From Actinomycetota bacterium (GTDB lineage: Bacteria > Actinomycetota > UBA4738 > HRBIN12): DNA of 37,199 nt. Positions 23,366-30,651 of this stretch are shown one piece after another. The stretch spans positions 1 through 37,199 of the forward strand of contig JACQDK010000016.1 of NCBI GenBank assembly GCA_016201135.1. The letters are read 5' to 3'. The position numbers and the translations under genes were made by a program. Below the pieces are notes generated by a model. The model was not told where the DNA came from and did no database searches. It saw only the letters and a list, made by a program, of their open reading frames with translations. Positions within the stretch are counted from its first letter, which is position 1; each line of letters opens with the position of its first letter.

Positions 23366-25506
23366 CGAGGGTCGGCTTCGAGGTCAACGGCCTGGCGGTC
23401 GAGGCGGACGCCTCCCCTCGCCGGCTCAGCGAGTTCCTGCGTGAGGGCCTCGGCCTGACGGCGACCAAGGTCGGCTGCGACGCGGGTGACTGCGGCGCGT
23501 GCACCGTGCTCCTGGACGGGCAGGTGGTGGCCGCCTGCATGACTCCGGTCGGGCGGCTGGGACACCGCCGCATCGAGACCCTCGAGGGCCTCGACGCCAC
23601 GGGGGAGGCCGTGCAGCTCCAGCGTTCGTTCCTGCACCACGGTGCGGCGCAGTGCGGGATCTGCACGCCCGGGATGCTCGTCGCCGCCTGCGCACTGCTG
23701 CGCGCCGACCCCGCCCCGACCGAGTCGAGGGTCCGGGACGCGCTGGCCGGCGTGCTGTGCCGCTGCACGGGCTACCGGAAGATAGTGGACGCGGTCCTGG
23801 CGGCCCCCAGGTTCGAGGAGATGGACGTGACGCCGACGCCCGGCAAGGCGGTCGGGCACCGCCTGCCCCGCGTCGACGGCGACGCCAAGGTTCGGGGCCG
23901 CGACGTGTTCGGGGCCGACGAGGCTCCCGAGGGTGCGCTGCTGGTCCGCGTCGTCCGCTCGCCGTTCCACCGCTCGAGGTTCAGGCTCGGCGATCTGGAC
24001 GCCTACGTCGCGGCCACGCCCGGGGTCGTGGCGGTGTTCACGGCCGCCGACGTCCCCGGGCGGAACCGCTTCGGGGTGATCGCAGCCATGGCCGACCAGC
24101 CGGTGTTCGCCGAGGGAGAGACCCGCTTCCGCGGAGAGGCGGTCGCCATGGTCGTGGGCGAGCCCGAGGCGGTCGCCTCGCTCGAGCTCGCCGACGTCCC
24201 GATCACTTGGGAGGAGCTGCCGCCGCTGATGGACGTCGAGGCGTCGAGGGCGGAGGGCGCGCCGCGCGTGCACGACCACCGCGAGGGCAACGTCCTGATC
24301 CGTGGGAACGTCCGCCGCGGCGACCTCGACGCCGCGTTCGCAGCGGCCGACGTCGTCCTCGAGGGCGCGTACGAGACGACGTTCGTGGAGCACGCGTACA
24401 TCGAGCCCGAGGCCGGCTTCGCCCAGAGGGTCGGCGACCGCGTCGAGGTGCAGGTGACGACGCAGTCCCCGCACATGGACCGCGAGGAGCTGGAGGCGAT
24501 CCTCGGGCTTGCAGCCGGCTCGGTGCGGATCCGCCCGACGGCCGTGGGCGGCGGCTTCGGCAGCAAGCTCGACCTCTCGGTCCAGCCCTACGTGGCGCTC
24601 GCGGCCTGGCACCTTCGCCGTCCCGCGAGGATCGCCTACACGCGGCCCGAGTCGATGATGTCGACGACGAAGCGTCACCCGGCCGAGATGCACGTGCGGA
24701 TCGGCGCGACCCGCGACGGACGCCTCACGGCGATGGACTTCTTCGGGCGGTTCGACACCGGCGCGTACGCCTCGTGGGGGCCGACGGTCGCGAACCGCGT
24801 GCCGGTCCACGCGGGCGGCCCCTACGTCTACGACGCCTACCGCGCCCGCTCGGAGGCCGTCCACACGAACGGCCCGCCGGCGGGGGCGTTCCGCGGGTTC
24901 GGCGTGCCGCAGTCGACGATCGCGAGCGAGTGCCTGCTGGACGAGCTCGCCGACGCGCTCGGGACCGACGGGCTCGAGCTCCGCCATCGCAACGCGCTCA
25001 CCGCCGGGCTCCCCACCGTGACGGGTCAGGTCTTCGAGGGAGGCGTCGGCTACCGTGACTGCCTCGACGCCGTCCGTCCGCACCGGGAGCGGGCTCGGGC
25101 GGACGCAGCCGGCGCGAACGCGACGTCCGACCCCCGGTTCCGCCGCGGCGTCGGCCTGGCCGGCATGTGGTACGGGTGCGGGAACACCTCCCTGCCGAAC
25201 CCCTCGACGATCAAGGTCGGCCTTCGGGCCGACGGGCGGGTAGTGCTGTTCCAGGGCGCGGTCGACATGGGCCAGGGCGCGAACACCGTGATGGCCCAGA
25301 TCTGCGCCGACGCGCTGGGGGTCGCGGTCTCGGACATCACCGTCGTGGGGGCCGACACGGACACCACCCCCGATGCCGGCAAGAGCCGCGCCTCGCGCCA
25401 GACGTTCGTGTCGGGGAACGCCACCTACATCGATCCCGGCGGACGCCGCCGGGATCGTCGCGGTGCGCCAGGCCTCGTACGACCCGCCCACCACTCCCCT
25501 CGATGA
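23362..25506 (+). CDS. Fused FeS-molybdopterin subunit of nicotinate dehydrogenase-like hydroxylase (frame broken at about 25440)
   Basis: Residues 1-155 form the two [2Fe-2S] domains: Cys39, Cys44, Cys47 and Cys59 in VGCDAGDCGACTV...AAC, and Cys98, Cys101, Cys133 and Cys135 in QCGICTPGM...LCRCTGY. From about residue 165 the molybdopterin part begins (VGHRLPRVDGDAKVRGRDVF), with VGGGFGSK, AGAFRGFGVPQS and FQGAVDMGQGANTVMAQI around the Mo cofactor. The two parts are separate chains in many relatives. The family pattern is normal to RQTFVSGNATYID at about 25430, then the frame is lost and only about 25 spurious residues follow. The C-terminal part continues one frame over. The ring nitrogen heterocycle substrate is inferred from the downstream genes. 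Confidence 0.85.
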   Translation: MTRVGFEVNGLAVEADASPRRLSEFLREGLGLTATKVGCDAGDCGACTVLLDGQVVAACMTPVGRLGHRRIETLEGLDATGEAVQLQRSFLHHGAAQCGICTPGMLVAACALLRADPAPTESRVRDALAGVLCRCTGYRKIVDAVLAAPRFEEMDVTPTPGKAVGHRLPRVDGDAKVRGRDVFGADEAPEGALLVRVVRSPFHRSRFRLGDLDAYVAATPGVVAVFTAADVPGRNRFGVIAAMADQPVFAEGETRFRGEAVAMVVGEPEAVASLELADVPITWEELPPLMDVEASRAEGAPRVHDHREGNVLIRGNVRRGDLDAAFAAADVVLEGAYETTFVEHAYIEPEAGFAQRVGDRVEVQVTTQSPHMDREELEAILGLAAGSVRIRPTAVGGGFGSKLDLSVQPYVALAAWHLRRPARIAYTRPESMMSTTKRHPAEMHVRIGATRDGRLTAMDFFGRFDTGAYASWGPTVANRVPVHAGGPYVYDAYRARSEAVHTNGPPAGAFRGFGVPQSTIASECLLDELADALGTDGLELRHRNALTAGLPTVTGQVFEGGVGYRDCLDAVRPHRERARADAAGANATSDPRFRRGVGLAGMWYGCGNTSLPNPSTIKVGLRADGRVVLFQGAVDMGQGANTVMAQICADALGVAVSDITVVGADTDTTPDAGKSRASRQTFVSGNATYIDPGGRRRDRRGAPGLVRPAHHSPR
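25432..25456. repeat. Palindrome at the frame break of the Mo subunit
   Basis: GATCCCGGCG (25432-25441) and CGCCGGGATC (25447-25456) form a perfect 10-bp inverted repeat with a 5-nt loop, exactly where the reading frame and some dozens of expected residues are lost. Such a hairpin favours polymerase slippage, deletion or assembly error. Confidence 0.8.
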
Positions 25507-25975
25507 GGACGGCCAGGGCGCGCCGTACGCCATGTTCGGCTACGGCGCGCACCTCGCGGAGGTCGAGGTCGACATCGAGCTAGGCACGGTCCGCGTGCTG
25601 CGGATCACCGCAGCTCACGACGTCGGCCGCGCGGTCAACCCGACCTTGATCGAGGGGCAGATCGAGGGCGGCGTCGCCCAGGGGATCGGCTTCGCCCTCA
25701 TGGAGGCCTACGTCCCCGGGAAGAGCGAGAATCTCCATGACTACCTGATCCCAACGATCGGCGACGTGCCGGAGGTCGTCAGCATCCTCGTGGAATCGAC
25801 CGATCCGATCGGCCCTTACGGCGCCAAGGGCATCGGCGAGCATGCGCTCGTCCCCACCGCCCCCGCGATCTTGAACGCGATCCGGGACGCGGTCGGAGCA
25901 CCGGTGCGCCGCGTGCCCGCGACGCCCGAGGTCGTGCTCGCGGCGGTCGAGGCCGGCAGGGAGGGGAGCGATTGA
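25442..25975 (+). CDS. Molybdopterin subunit of nicotinate dehydrogenase-like hydroxylase, C-terminal part
   Basis: This is the frame-shifted remainder of the Mo subunit. Coding similarity resumes at about 25442 with DAAGIVAVRQASYDPPTTPL, then YAMFGYGAHLAEVEVDIELG, VLRITAAHDVGRAVNPTLIE and GGVAQGIGFALMEAY. The catalytic glutamate is present in PYGAKGIGEHALVPTAPA. In relatives about 85-100 residues separate SGNA from PPTTPLD, but here only about 20 remain, so some 60-80 codons are missing as well as the frame. A frame from 25373 is open but its first part is a shadow. The stop overlaps the TTG of the next gene as TTGA. Confidence 0.75.
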   Translation, partial: DAAGIVAVRQASYDPPTTPLDEDGQGAPYAMFGYGAHLAEVEVDIELGTVRVLRITAAHDVGRAVNPTLIEGQIEGGVAQGIGFALMEAYVPGKSENLHDYLIPTIGDVPEVVSILVESTDPIGPYGAKGIGEHALVPTAPAILNAIRDAVGAPVRRVPATPEVVLAAVEAGREGSD

Positions 25976-27420
25976 GCGAGGCGGCGACCGACACGGTCCT
26001 TTGCGACGCCTGTCCGATCCGCTGCGTGATCAAGCCCGGGCGTACGGGTTCGTGCGACCGCTACGGCAACGTCGACGGGGTCCTGCGGCGGCTGGACCCG
26101 CTGCTGATCCTGGAGCGAACCCGCGACCGCGGCGGCCCGCTGGTCCCGTTCGCCTCACGCCGTGGGGACTGGGAGGGCGGTGTGGTCCCCACCGAGGATC
26201 TGTTCGTCACGGGTGCGGGCTCCGGTACGACCTACCCGGACTACAAGCCGGCCCCGTACATAGTGTCGAGCGCCGTGGCAGGCGTCGACATGATCACGGT
26301 CGTCACGGAGGCGATATTCAGCTACTGCGGGGCGCTGGTGAAGATCGACACCGACCGGCACGTCGGGGCCGAACGGCAGCTGGTGCGGGCCGGAGGCGAG
26401 CCGGTCGGCCACGTCACCACCGGGCAGTACGGGTCGCAGATGCTTTCCCTCGGGGGCGTGAACCACCTCACGGGAGGGACGAAGGCCGAGGGGCTCGCGA
26501 CGATGCGAACCCTGCTCGCGCTCTGCTCGGGCGAGGCCGTCGAGCTCACGGTCGACGACGGCGCCTCGCTCGTACTTCAGGCCGGGCGACCCCCCACGAT
26601 CAACGGCGTCGTGGAGGAACGGATGCGCGTGGGCTGCGGCTCCGCAACGATCGGGATGTTCGCACGGCAATGGTTCGGGCTGGTCGACGAGGTCGTCGTC
26701 GTCGACGACCACATCACCGGCGTCCTGTCCGAGCATCAGGCAGGCCGCTACCTGGGCGTCGAACCGACCGGTATCCGCGTCAAGGGGCGACGCTCCACCC
26801 CCGGCCGTTACTTCAACGTCGCCGAGCCGGGCACCGGTTGGGGTGGGACGAACCTCGAGGACCCCCTCGCGATCCTCGACGCGTTCGACCCAGCTGTCGC
26901 GCGCCCGGGGCTCCGGATCCTCATGGTGGGCACCACCGGCGAGCATCACGCGTACTTCGAGCTGGACGAGGAGCTGCGCCCGGTGGAGCGGGATCTGCCC
27001 CCCGAGCTCGATCTCTCGGTCGCGCGGATCCGTGACAACTGCGAGCCGGCGATGACCTCGGTGCTGTTCATGGCGGGCGCGGGAGGATCGCTGCGCGCCG
27101 GGGCCACCGAGAACCCGGTGGCCCTCACTCGCTCCGTCAAGAGCAGCATCACGAGGGTGACGTGCGGCGGCGCGCCGACCTACGTCTGGCCGGGGGGCGG
27201 CATCACCTTCATGGTCGACGTCACTCGGGTGCCTCCGGGCGCGTTCGGGTACGTGCCGACACCCGCGCTCGTCGCGCCGATCGAGTTCACGATCCGCCGC
27301 GAGGACTACGAGGCGCTCGGGGGGCACACGGGCGCGATAGTCCCGATCGGCGAGGTGGTCGCCCGGCCGGAGGCCGAGCCGATCGCTGAGCTGCCCGACA
27401 ACCCGTGGCCCTCGGACTGA
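25972..27420 (+). CDS. hnr: 6-hydroxynicotinate reductase-like iron-sulfur protein
   Basis: A 482-residue protein recognised as the family of Eubacterium barkeri 6-hydroxynicotinate reductase, which uses reduced ferredoxin to turn 6-hydroxynicotinate into 1,4,5,6-tetrahydro-6-oxonicotinate. An N-terminal cluster motif CX2CX3CX9C (Cys11, Cys14, Cys18, Cys28; CDACPIRC...GSC) could hold a [4Fe-4S] cluster. Later conserved-looking blocks are GAGSGTTYPDYKPAPYIVSS, FSYCGALVKIDTD, GQYGSQMLSLGGVNHL, PGRYFNVAEPGTGWGGT and VTCGGAPTYVWPGGGITF. The TTG at 25972 overlaps the hydroxylase stop and follows GGGAGGGGAG. Its place between a Mo hydroxylase and an enamidase is the expected pathway order. Activity on another hydroxy-azaarene is possible. 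Confidence 0.82.
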   Translation: MSEAATDTVLCDACPIRCVIKPGRTGSCDRYGNVDGVLRRLDPLLILERTRDRGGPLVPFASRRGDWEGGVVPTEDLFVTGAGSGTTYPDYKPAPYIVSSAVAGVDMITVVTEAIFSYCGALVKIDTDRHVGAERQLVRAGGEPVGHVTTGQYGSQMLSLGGVNHLTGGTKAEGLATMRTLLALCSGEAVELTVDDGASLVLQAGRPPTINGVVEERMRVGCGSATIGMFARQWFGLVDEVVVVDDHITGVLSEHQAGRYLGVEPTGIRVKGRRSTPGRYFNVAEPGTGWGGTNLEDPLAILDAFDPAVARPGLRILMVGTTGEHHAYFELDEELRPVERDLPPELDLSVARIRDNCEPAMTSVLFMAGAGGSLRAGATENPVALTRSVKSSITRVTCGGAPTYVWPGGGITFMVDVTRVPPGAFGYVPTPALVAPIEFTIRREDYEALGGHTGAIVPIGEVVARPEAEPIAELPDNPWPSD

Positions 27421-27451
27421 GGGGCGTCGTCTCGGCGGTGTGGGAGCGACG

Positions 27452-28324
27452 GTGAGCGGGCCGGTAGCCACCACCACGCCGGACGGCTCGCGTCTGCATC
27501 TTCAGAACGGGCCGATCGACCTGATCGTCGCGGCGACCGGCCAGGTGGCCGAGGTCGCGGCCGCGTATCGGCGCGCGTGGGACCGGTTCCGGCCGCTGCT
27601 GGATGAGCTGGTGCAGGAGCTTCCGTCGCTCCGCCGCGCGTTCGGCGACGAGCACGCAGCGCTGCGGGGACCCGTCGCACGGCGGATGGCCGCGGCGGTC
27701 TCGCGGTTCCCCGAGCGGTTCGTGACGCCGATGGCGGCCGTGGCCGGGGCCGTGGCCGACGAGGTGTGCGACGCGATGTGGTCGGGCGGCGGCGCGCTGC
27801 GGCGCGGCGCCGTCAACGACGGGGGGGACATCGCCATCCGCCTGGAGCGCGGGGAGTCGTTCGTGGTCGGGTTGGTGCCGCTCCCACACCGACCGGCGCT
27901 GCTCGGCACCGCCACGATCCATGAGGAGGACCCAGTGCGGGGTGTCGCGACGAGCGGGCGGCACGGGCGCTCGTTCTCGCTGGGCATAGCGGACGCGGTG
28001 ACCGTCCTTGCCGCCGACGCCGCGACCGCGGACGCCGCGGCCACGCTCCTGGCCGACGCCGTCGACCTGCCCGGCCATCCGGCGATCCGCCGAACGCCCG
28101 CGGTCGAGCTCGCGCCCGACTCGGATCTCGGTGAGCGTCTCGTGACGGTCGACGTCGGGGCCCTGACGAGCGAAGAGATCGATGCGGCCCTCGCCGCGGG
28201 ACTCGCCGAGGCCGAGCGCATGCGCGCCGAGGGAACGATCGAGGCCGCGGTGCTGTGTCTCGAGGGGCGGGTCGTCACCGCGGGGCCGCTCTTGGCGGGC
28301 GCCCCGCCCGGCGGCGGAACCTGA
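27452..28324 (+). CDS. UPF0280 family protein
   Basis: A 290-residue protein of the UPF0280 family, placed structurally in the ApbE-like group. Recognisable blocks are LQNGPIDLIVAATG, VARRMAAAVSRF, FVTPMAAVAGAVADEV, GALRRGAVNDGGDIAIRLER (the N-D-G-G-D-I core), GVATSGRHGRSFSLGIADAV and the late GLTAEAERM-like helix. No reaction is established for the family. The frame opens at 27440, but GTG at 27452 has GGGAG five bases upstream. It lies 31 nt after the reductase and 84 nt before the DUF1185 gene in the same orientation. An ApbE-like fold next to a flavo-iron-sulfur reductase invites the idea of a flavin- or cofactor-related role, which is inference. Confidence 0.8.
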   Translation: MSGPVATTTPDGSRLHLQNGPIDLIVAATGQVAEVAAAYRRAWDRFRPLLDELVQELPSLRRAFGDEHAALRGPVARRMAAAVSRFPERFVTPMAAVAGAVADEVCDAMWSGGGALRRGAVNDGGDIAIRLERGESFVVGLVPLPHRPALLGTATIHEEDPVRGVATSGRHGRSFSLGIADAVTVLAADAATADAAATLLADAVDLPGHPAIRRTPAVELAPDSDLGERLVTVDVGALTSEEIDAALAAGLAEAERMRAEGTIEAAVLCLEGRVVTAGPLLAGAPPGGGT

Positions 28325-28353
28325 GTGCCGTCCGCCACGACGAGGGCTCATGC

Positions 28354-28359
28354 TACCCT
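28354..28359 (+). promoter_or_regulatory. -10-like TACCCT in the gap before DUF1185 gene
   Basis: The 84-nt gap between the UPF0280 and DUF1185 genes holds TGCTACCCT (an extended -10 look) and, further on, GGAGGG before the GTG at 28409. It may be an internal promoter. Confidence 0.3.
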
Positions 28360-28408
28360 CGCGCACACGCCCGGGGACGCTCGAGCCCATGTCGCAGGAG
28401 GGATCGCC

Positions 28409-28981
28409 GTGGACATCCGCAAGATCGTCACGATCGTCGACGAGATCCACATGGAGGCTGGCCGGCCGGTCGATCCTCCGGTCCGGCGGGTGGTCGTCGC
28501 GGCTGTCCTCATGAACCCCTTCGCCGGTAGATACGTCGAGGACCTGACCCCCTTGATCGAGGAGAGCGTCCCTCTGGGCGAGCGACTCACGGCGGCCGCA
28601 GTGGCCCAGTTGGGCGGCAAGCCCGTCCACTCCTACGGCAAGGGCGGGATCGCCGGCACGAAGGGCGAGCTCGAGCACGTCGCGGCGATGCTGCATCCGA
28701 AGCTGGGAACTCCCGTGCGTGAGGGCGTCGGCGGCGGCAAGGCGATCATCCCGTCTGCGAAGAAGCGCGGCGGGCCCGGGACCACGCTCGACGTGCCGCT
28801 GCACTACAAGGACGCGGCGTTCGTCCGGACGCACTTCGACGCGGTGGAGCTGCGTATCCCCGACGCGCCCGCCGACGACGAGCTCGTGATCGCGGTGGCC
28901 GTCACCGACGGAGGCCGGCCCCTGCCGCGGGTCGGCGGCCTGACGGTGGACGAGGCCGTCGGCGAGGACGGCCTGCGCTGA
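28409..28981 (+). CDS. Amino acid synthesis family protein (DUF1185 / PF06684)
   Basis: This 190-residue protein matches the 'amino acid synthesis' family, whose biochemical role is not settled despite its name. Landmarks are IRKIVTIVDEIHMEAGR, VVVAAVLMNPFAGRYVEDL, VHSYGKGGIAGTKGELEH, ALLHPKLG-like AAMLHPKLGTPVRE and GGGKAIIPSAKKRGGPG. The fold is probably a single alpha-beta domain with a glycine-rich site. GTG at 28409 follows GGAGGG. The enamidase begins 15 nt downstream, so the two are co-transcribed. Its place in this operon suggests a step acting on a ring-derived intermediate or an isomerase-like function, but nothing in the sequence proves it. Confidence 0.82.
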   Translation: MDIRKIVTIVDEIHMEAGRPVDPPVRRVVVAAVLMNPFAGRYVEDLTPLIEESVPLGERLTAAAVAQLGGKPVHSYGKGGIAGTKGELEHVAAMLHPKLGTPVREGVGGGKAIIPSAKKRGGPGTTLDVPLHYKDAAFVRTHFDAVELRIPDAPADDELVIAVAVTDGGRPLPRVGGLTVDEAVGEDGLR

Positions 28982-28996
28982 GACGGAGGGACGGAG

Positions 28997-30160
28997 ATGC
29001 CTGACCTGGTGATCCGAAACATCGGGACGATCGTCACCGGAGACGTCGCAGCGCCGACCGCCGAGGGCGACACCGTCGTCGTCCGCGAGGGGATCATCGC
29101 GTCGGTGGGCCCGGCGGCGGACGCCGACACGGAGGGGATCTCGGCCTCGATCGACGCCGCCGGCGCCACGGTGATCCCGGGCCTGTGCGACAACCACACC
29201 CACCCGGTGATCGGTGACTACACGCCTCGCCAGAACCAGGCCGACTGGATCGAGTCCTGCATGCACGGCGGCGTGACGACGATGATCTCGGCGGGCGAGC
29301 CGCACACCCCCGGGCGGCCGACCGACCCGGCCGGCGTCCGCGCGCTGACTATCCTTGCCCACAAGTCGTTCGACAACCTCCGTCCGGCCGGCGTGAAGGT
29401 CCACGCCGGCGCGGTGCTGCTCGAGCCCGGTCTCGCCGAGGAGGACTTCCGCGAGATGGCGGAGGCCGGGGTCAGGCTCGTCGCCGAGATCGGCATCTCC
29501 GGTGTGAAGGACCCCGAGGTCGCCGCCGAGATGGCGCGATGGGCGCAGGCCCGCGGGATGCGGGTGATGGTGCACACGGGAGGCGCCTCGATCCCCGGCA
29601 GCGGGGTGATCGGCGCCGACTTCGTCGTCGCGGTCCGTCCCGACGTGGCCGGACACACGAACGGCGGACCGACCGCGCTCCCCCTCGCCGACGTCGTGCG
29701 GATCCTCGACGAGACCGACGCGAGGGTCGAGATCGTGCACAACGGGAACGTGAAGGCGGCCGGAGAGATCGCCGCCCTCGTGAGGACGCGCGGCGAGGTC
29801 GGGCGGCTCGTGATCGGCACCGACTCGCCGGCCGGCTCGGGCGTCCAGCCCCTGGGGATCCTGCGCACGATGTCGTGGGCGGCCTCCCTAGGCGGGCTCG
29901 ACCCGGCGCTCGCGGTCGCGGCCGCCACGGGCAACGTCGCCGCGCTGCACGGCCTGAACGTAGGCGTCCTCGCGCCCGGACGCGAGGCCGACGTCGTCGT
30001 CGTCGACGCGCCCCTCGGCTCCCAGGCGCCCGACGCGCTCGGCGCGCTCGCGATAGGCGACACGCTCGCGGTCGCCACGACGGTGATCGACGGCGCCCCG
30101 CGGTTCGCCAAGAGCCGGAACACGCCGCCGCCGGTCCGGCCGATCTCGGTGAGCGGCTAG
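28997..30160 (+). CDS. ena: Enamidase (1,4,5,6-tetrahydro-6-oxonicotinate amidohydrolase)
   Basis: The 387-residue amidohydrolase is, from motif order and length, very like the enamidase of E. barkeri (EC 3.5.2.18). That enzyme opens 1,4,5,6-tetrahydro-6-oxonicotinate to 2-formylglutarate and ammonium. It starts LVIRNIGTIVTGDVAAPTAE; metal ligands are expected at CDNHTHPVIGDY (His-x-His), VHTGGASIPGSG, HTNGGPTALPLADV and GTDSPAGSG. HGGVTTMISAGEPHTPGRP and the near-terminal KSRNTPPPVRP are especially telling for this subfamily. ATG at 28997 follows GGAGGGACGGAG. It closes the operon, and its TAG shares the palindrome CTAG with the stop of the convergent cupin gene. Related cyclic-amide substrates remain possible. 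Confidence 0.88.
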   Translation: MPDLVIRNIGTIVTGDVAAPTAEGDTVVVREGIIASVGPAADADTEGISASIDAAGATVIPGLCDNHTHPVIGDYTPRQNQADWIESCMHGGVTTMISAGEPHTPGRPTDPAGVRALTILAHKSFDNLRPAGVKVHAGAVLLEPGLAEEDFREMAEAGVRLVAEIGISGVKDPEVAAEMARWAQARGMRVMVHTGGASIPGSGVIGADFVVAVRPDVAGHTNGGPTALPLADVVRILDETDARVEIVHNGNVKAAGEIAALVRTRGEVGRLVIGTDSPAGSGVQPLGILRTMSWAASLGGLDPALAVAAATGNVAALHGLNVGVLAPGREADVVVVDAPLGSQAPDALGALAIGDTLAVATTVIDGAPRFAKSRNTPPPVRPISVSG

Positions 30161-30543
30161 AAGCCTTCCTCGTACTCCTCGTCGGTGACCGGCTCGGCCC
30201 ACTCCGGAGCCCCGCCGCCGCTCACGGCGTAGTGGGCCATCGGCGAGTCGGGCGTGCCGCCGTGGAAGTGCCACTCGCCCGGCCCCACGTGGATCACATC
30301 GCCCGGCAGGAGCACGTGTCCGCGCTCGCCGCGCGTGCGCACCCGCCCACGACCCGAGATGCCGATCAGGAACTGTCCCCCCGGGTGCCGGTGCCAGCGC
30401 GTGCGCGACCCGGCCGCGAAGTGGACGACAGCCACGCCCGTTCCCGTGGGGTCGGCCATCGTGGATCCGAGAGAGACCTCGCCCGTGAACCGATCCTGCT
30501 CACCGTGGGTGAAGGGACGCTCCGATGCTCGTGAGATCTCCAT
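30157..30543 (-). CDS. Small cupin protein
   Basis: A 128-residue single-domain cupin. Motif 1 reads AAGSRTRWHRHPGGQFLIGISGRG: the two histidines are there, and Gln takes the place of the usual Glu, as in hydroxynitrile-lyase-like cupins. Motif 2 is PGDVIHVGPGEWHFHGG. It probably binds one metal ion; the substrate is unknown. ATG at 30543 lies 8 nt after a minus-strand TATCCT, so the transcript may be leaderless; the long frame upstream is a shadow. It converges on the enamidase with a 4-base overlap, which makes a shared pathway possible but not shown. Confidence 0.82.
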   Translation of the reverse strand: MEISRASERPFTHGEQDRFTGEVSLGSTMADPTGTGVAVVHFAAGSRTRWHRHPGGQFLIGISGRGRVRTRGERGHVLLPGDVIHVGPGEWHFHGGTPDSPMAHYAVSGGGAPEWAEPVTDEEYEEGF

Positions 30544-30551
30544 GGCGAACG

Positions 30552-30557
30552 AGGATA
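30552..30557 (-). promoter_or_regulatory. -10-like TATCCT before cupin gene
   Basis: Minus-strand TATCCT, then 8 nt, then the ATG at 30543, with no Shine-Dalgarno site. Confidence 0.45.
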
Positions 30558-30651
30558 CGGCCTGGAGCGGCAGAAGCCCCCGTTCGCAACTCCGCGGACC
30601 TGCGCTATAGCATCTCGGCGGAGCCCATGGCCGGGTGAAGATGGAAGAGCG

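Noticed and set aside
27287-29740. An 817-codon minus-strand frame across the nicotinate-type operon
   Set aside because: It covers three well-recognised plus-strand genes and has typical shadow composition, with no start context or motif.
25972-30160. Purine (xanthine/allantoin) degradation as the role of the Mo-hydroxylase operon
   Set aside because: The AllA-like gene lies more than 7 kb away in another unit, and the genes directly coupled to the hydroxylase are 6-hydroxynicotinate reductase- and enamidase-like, which point to a pyridine ring instead.
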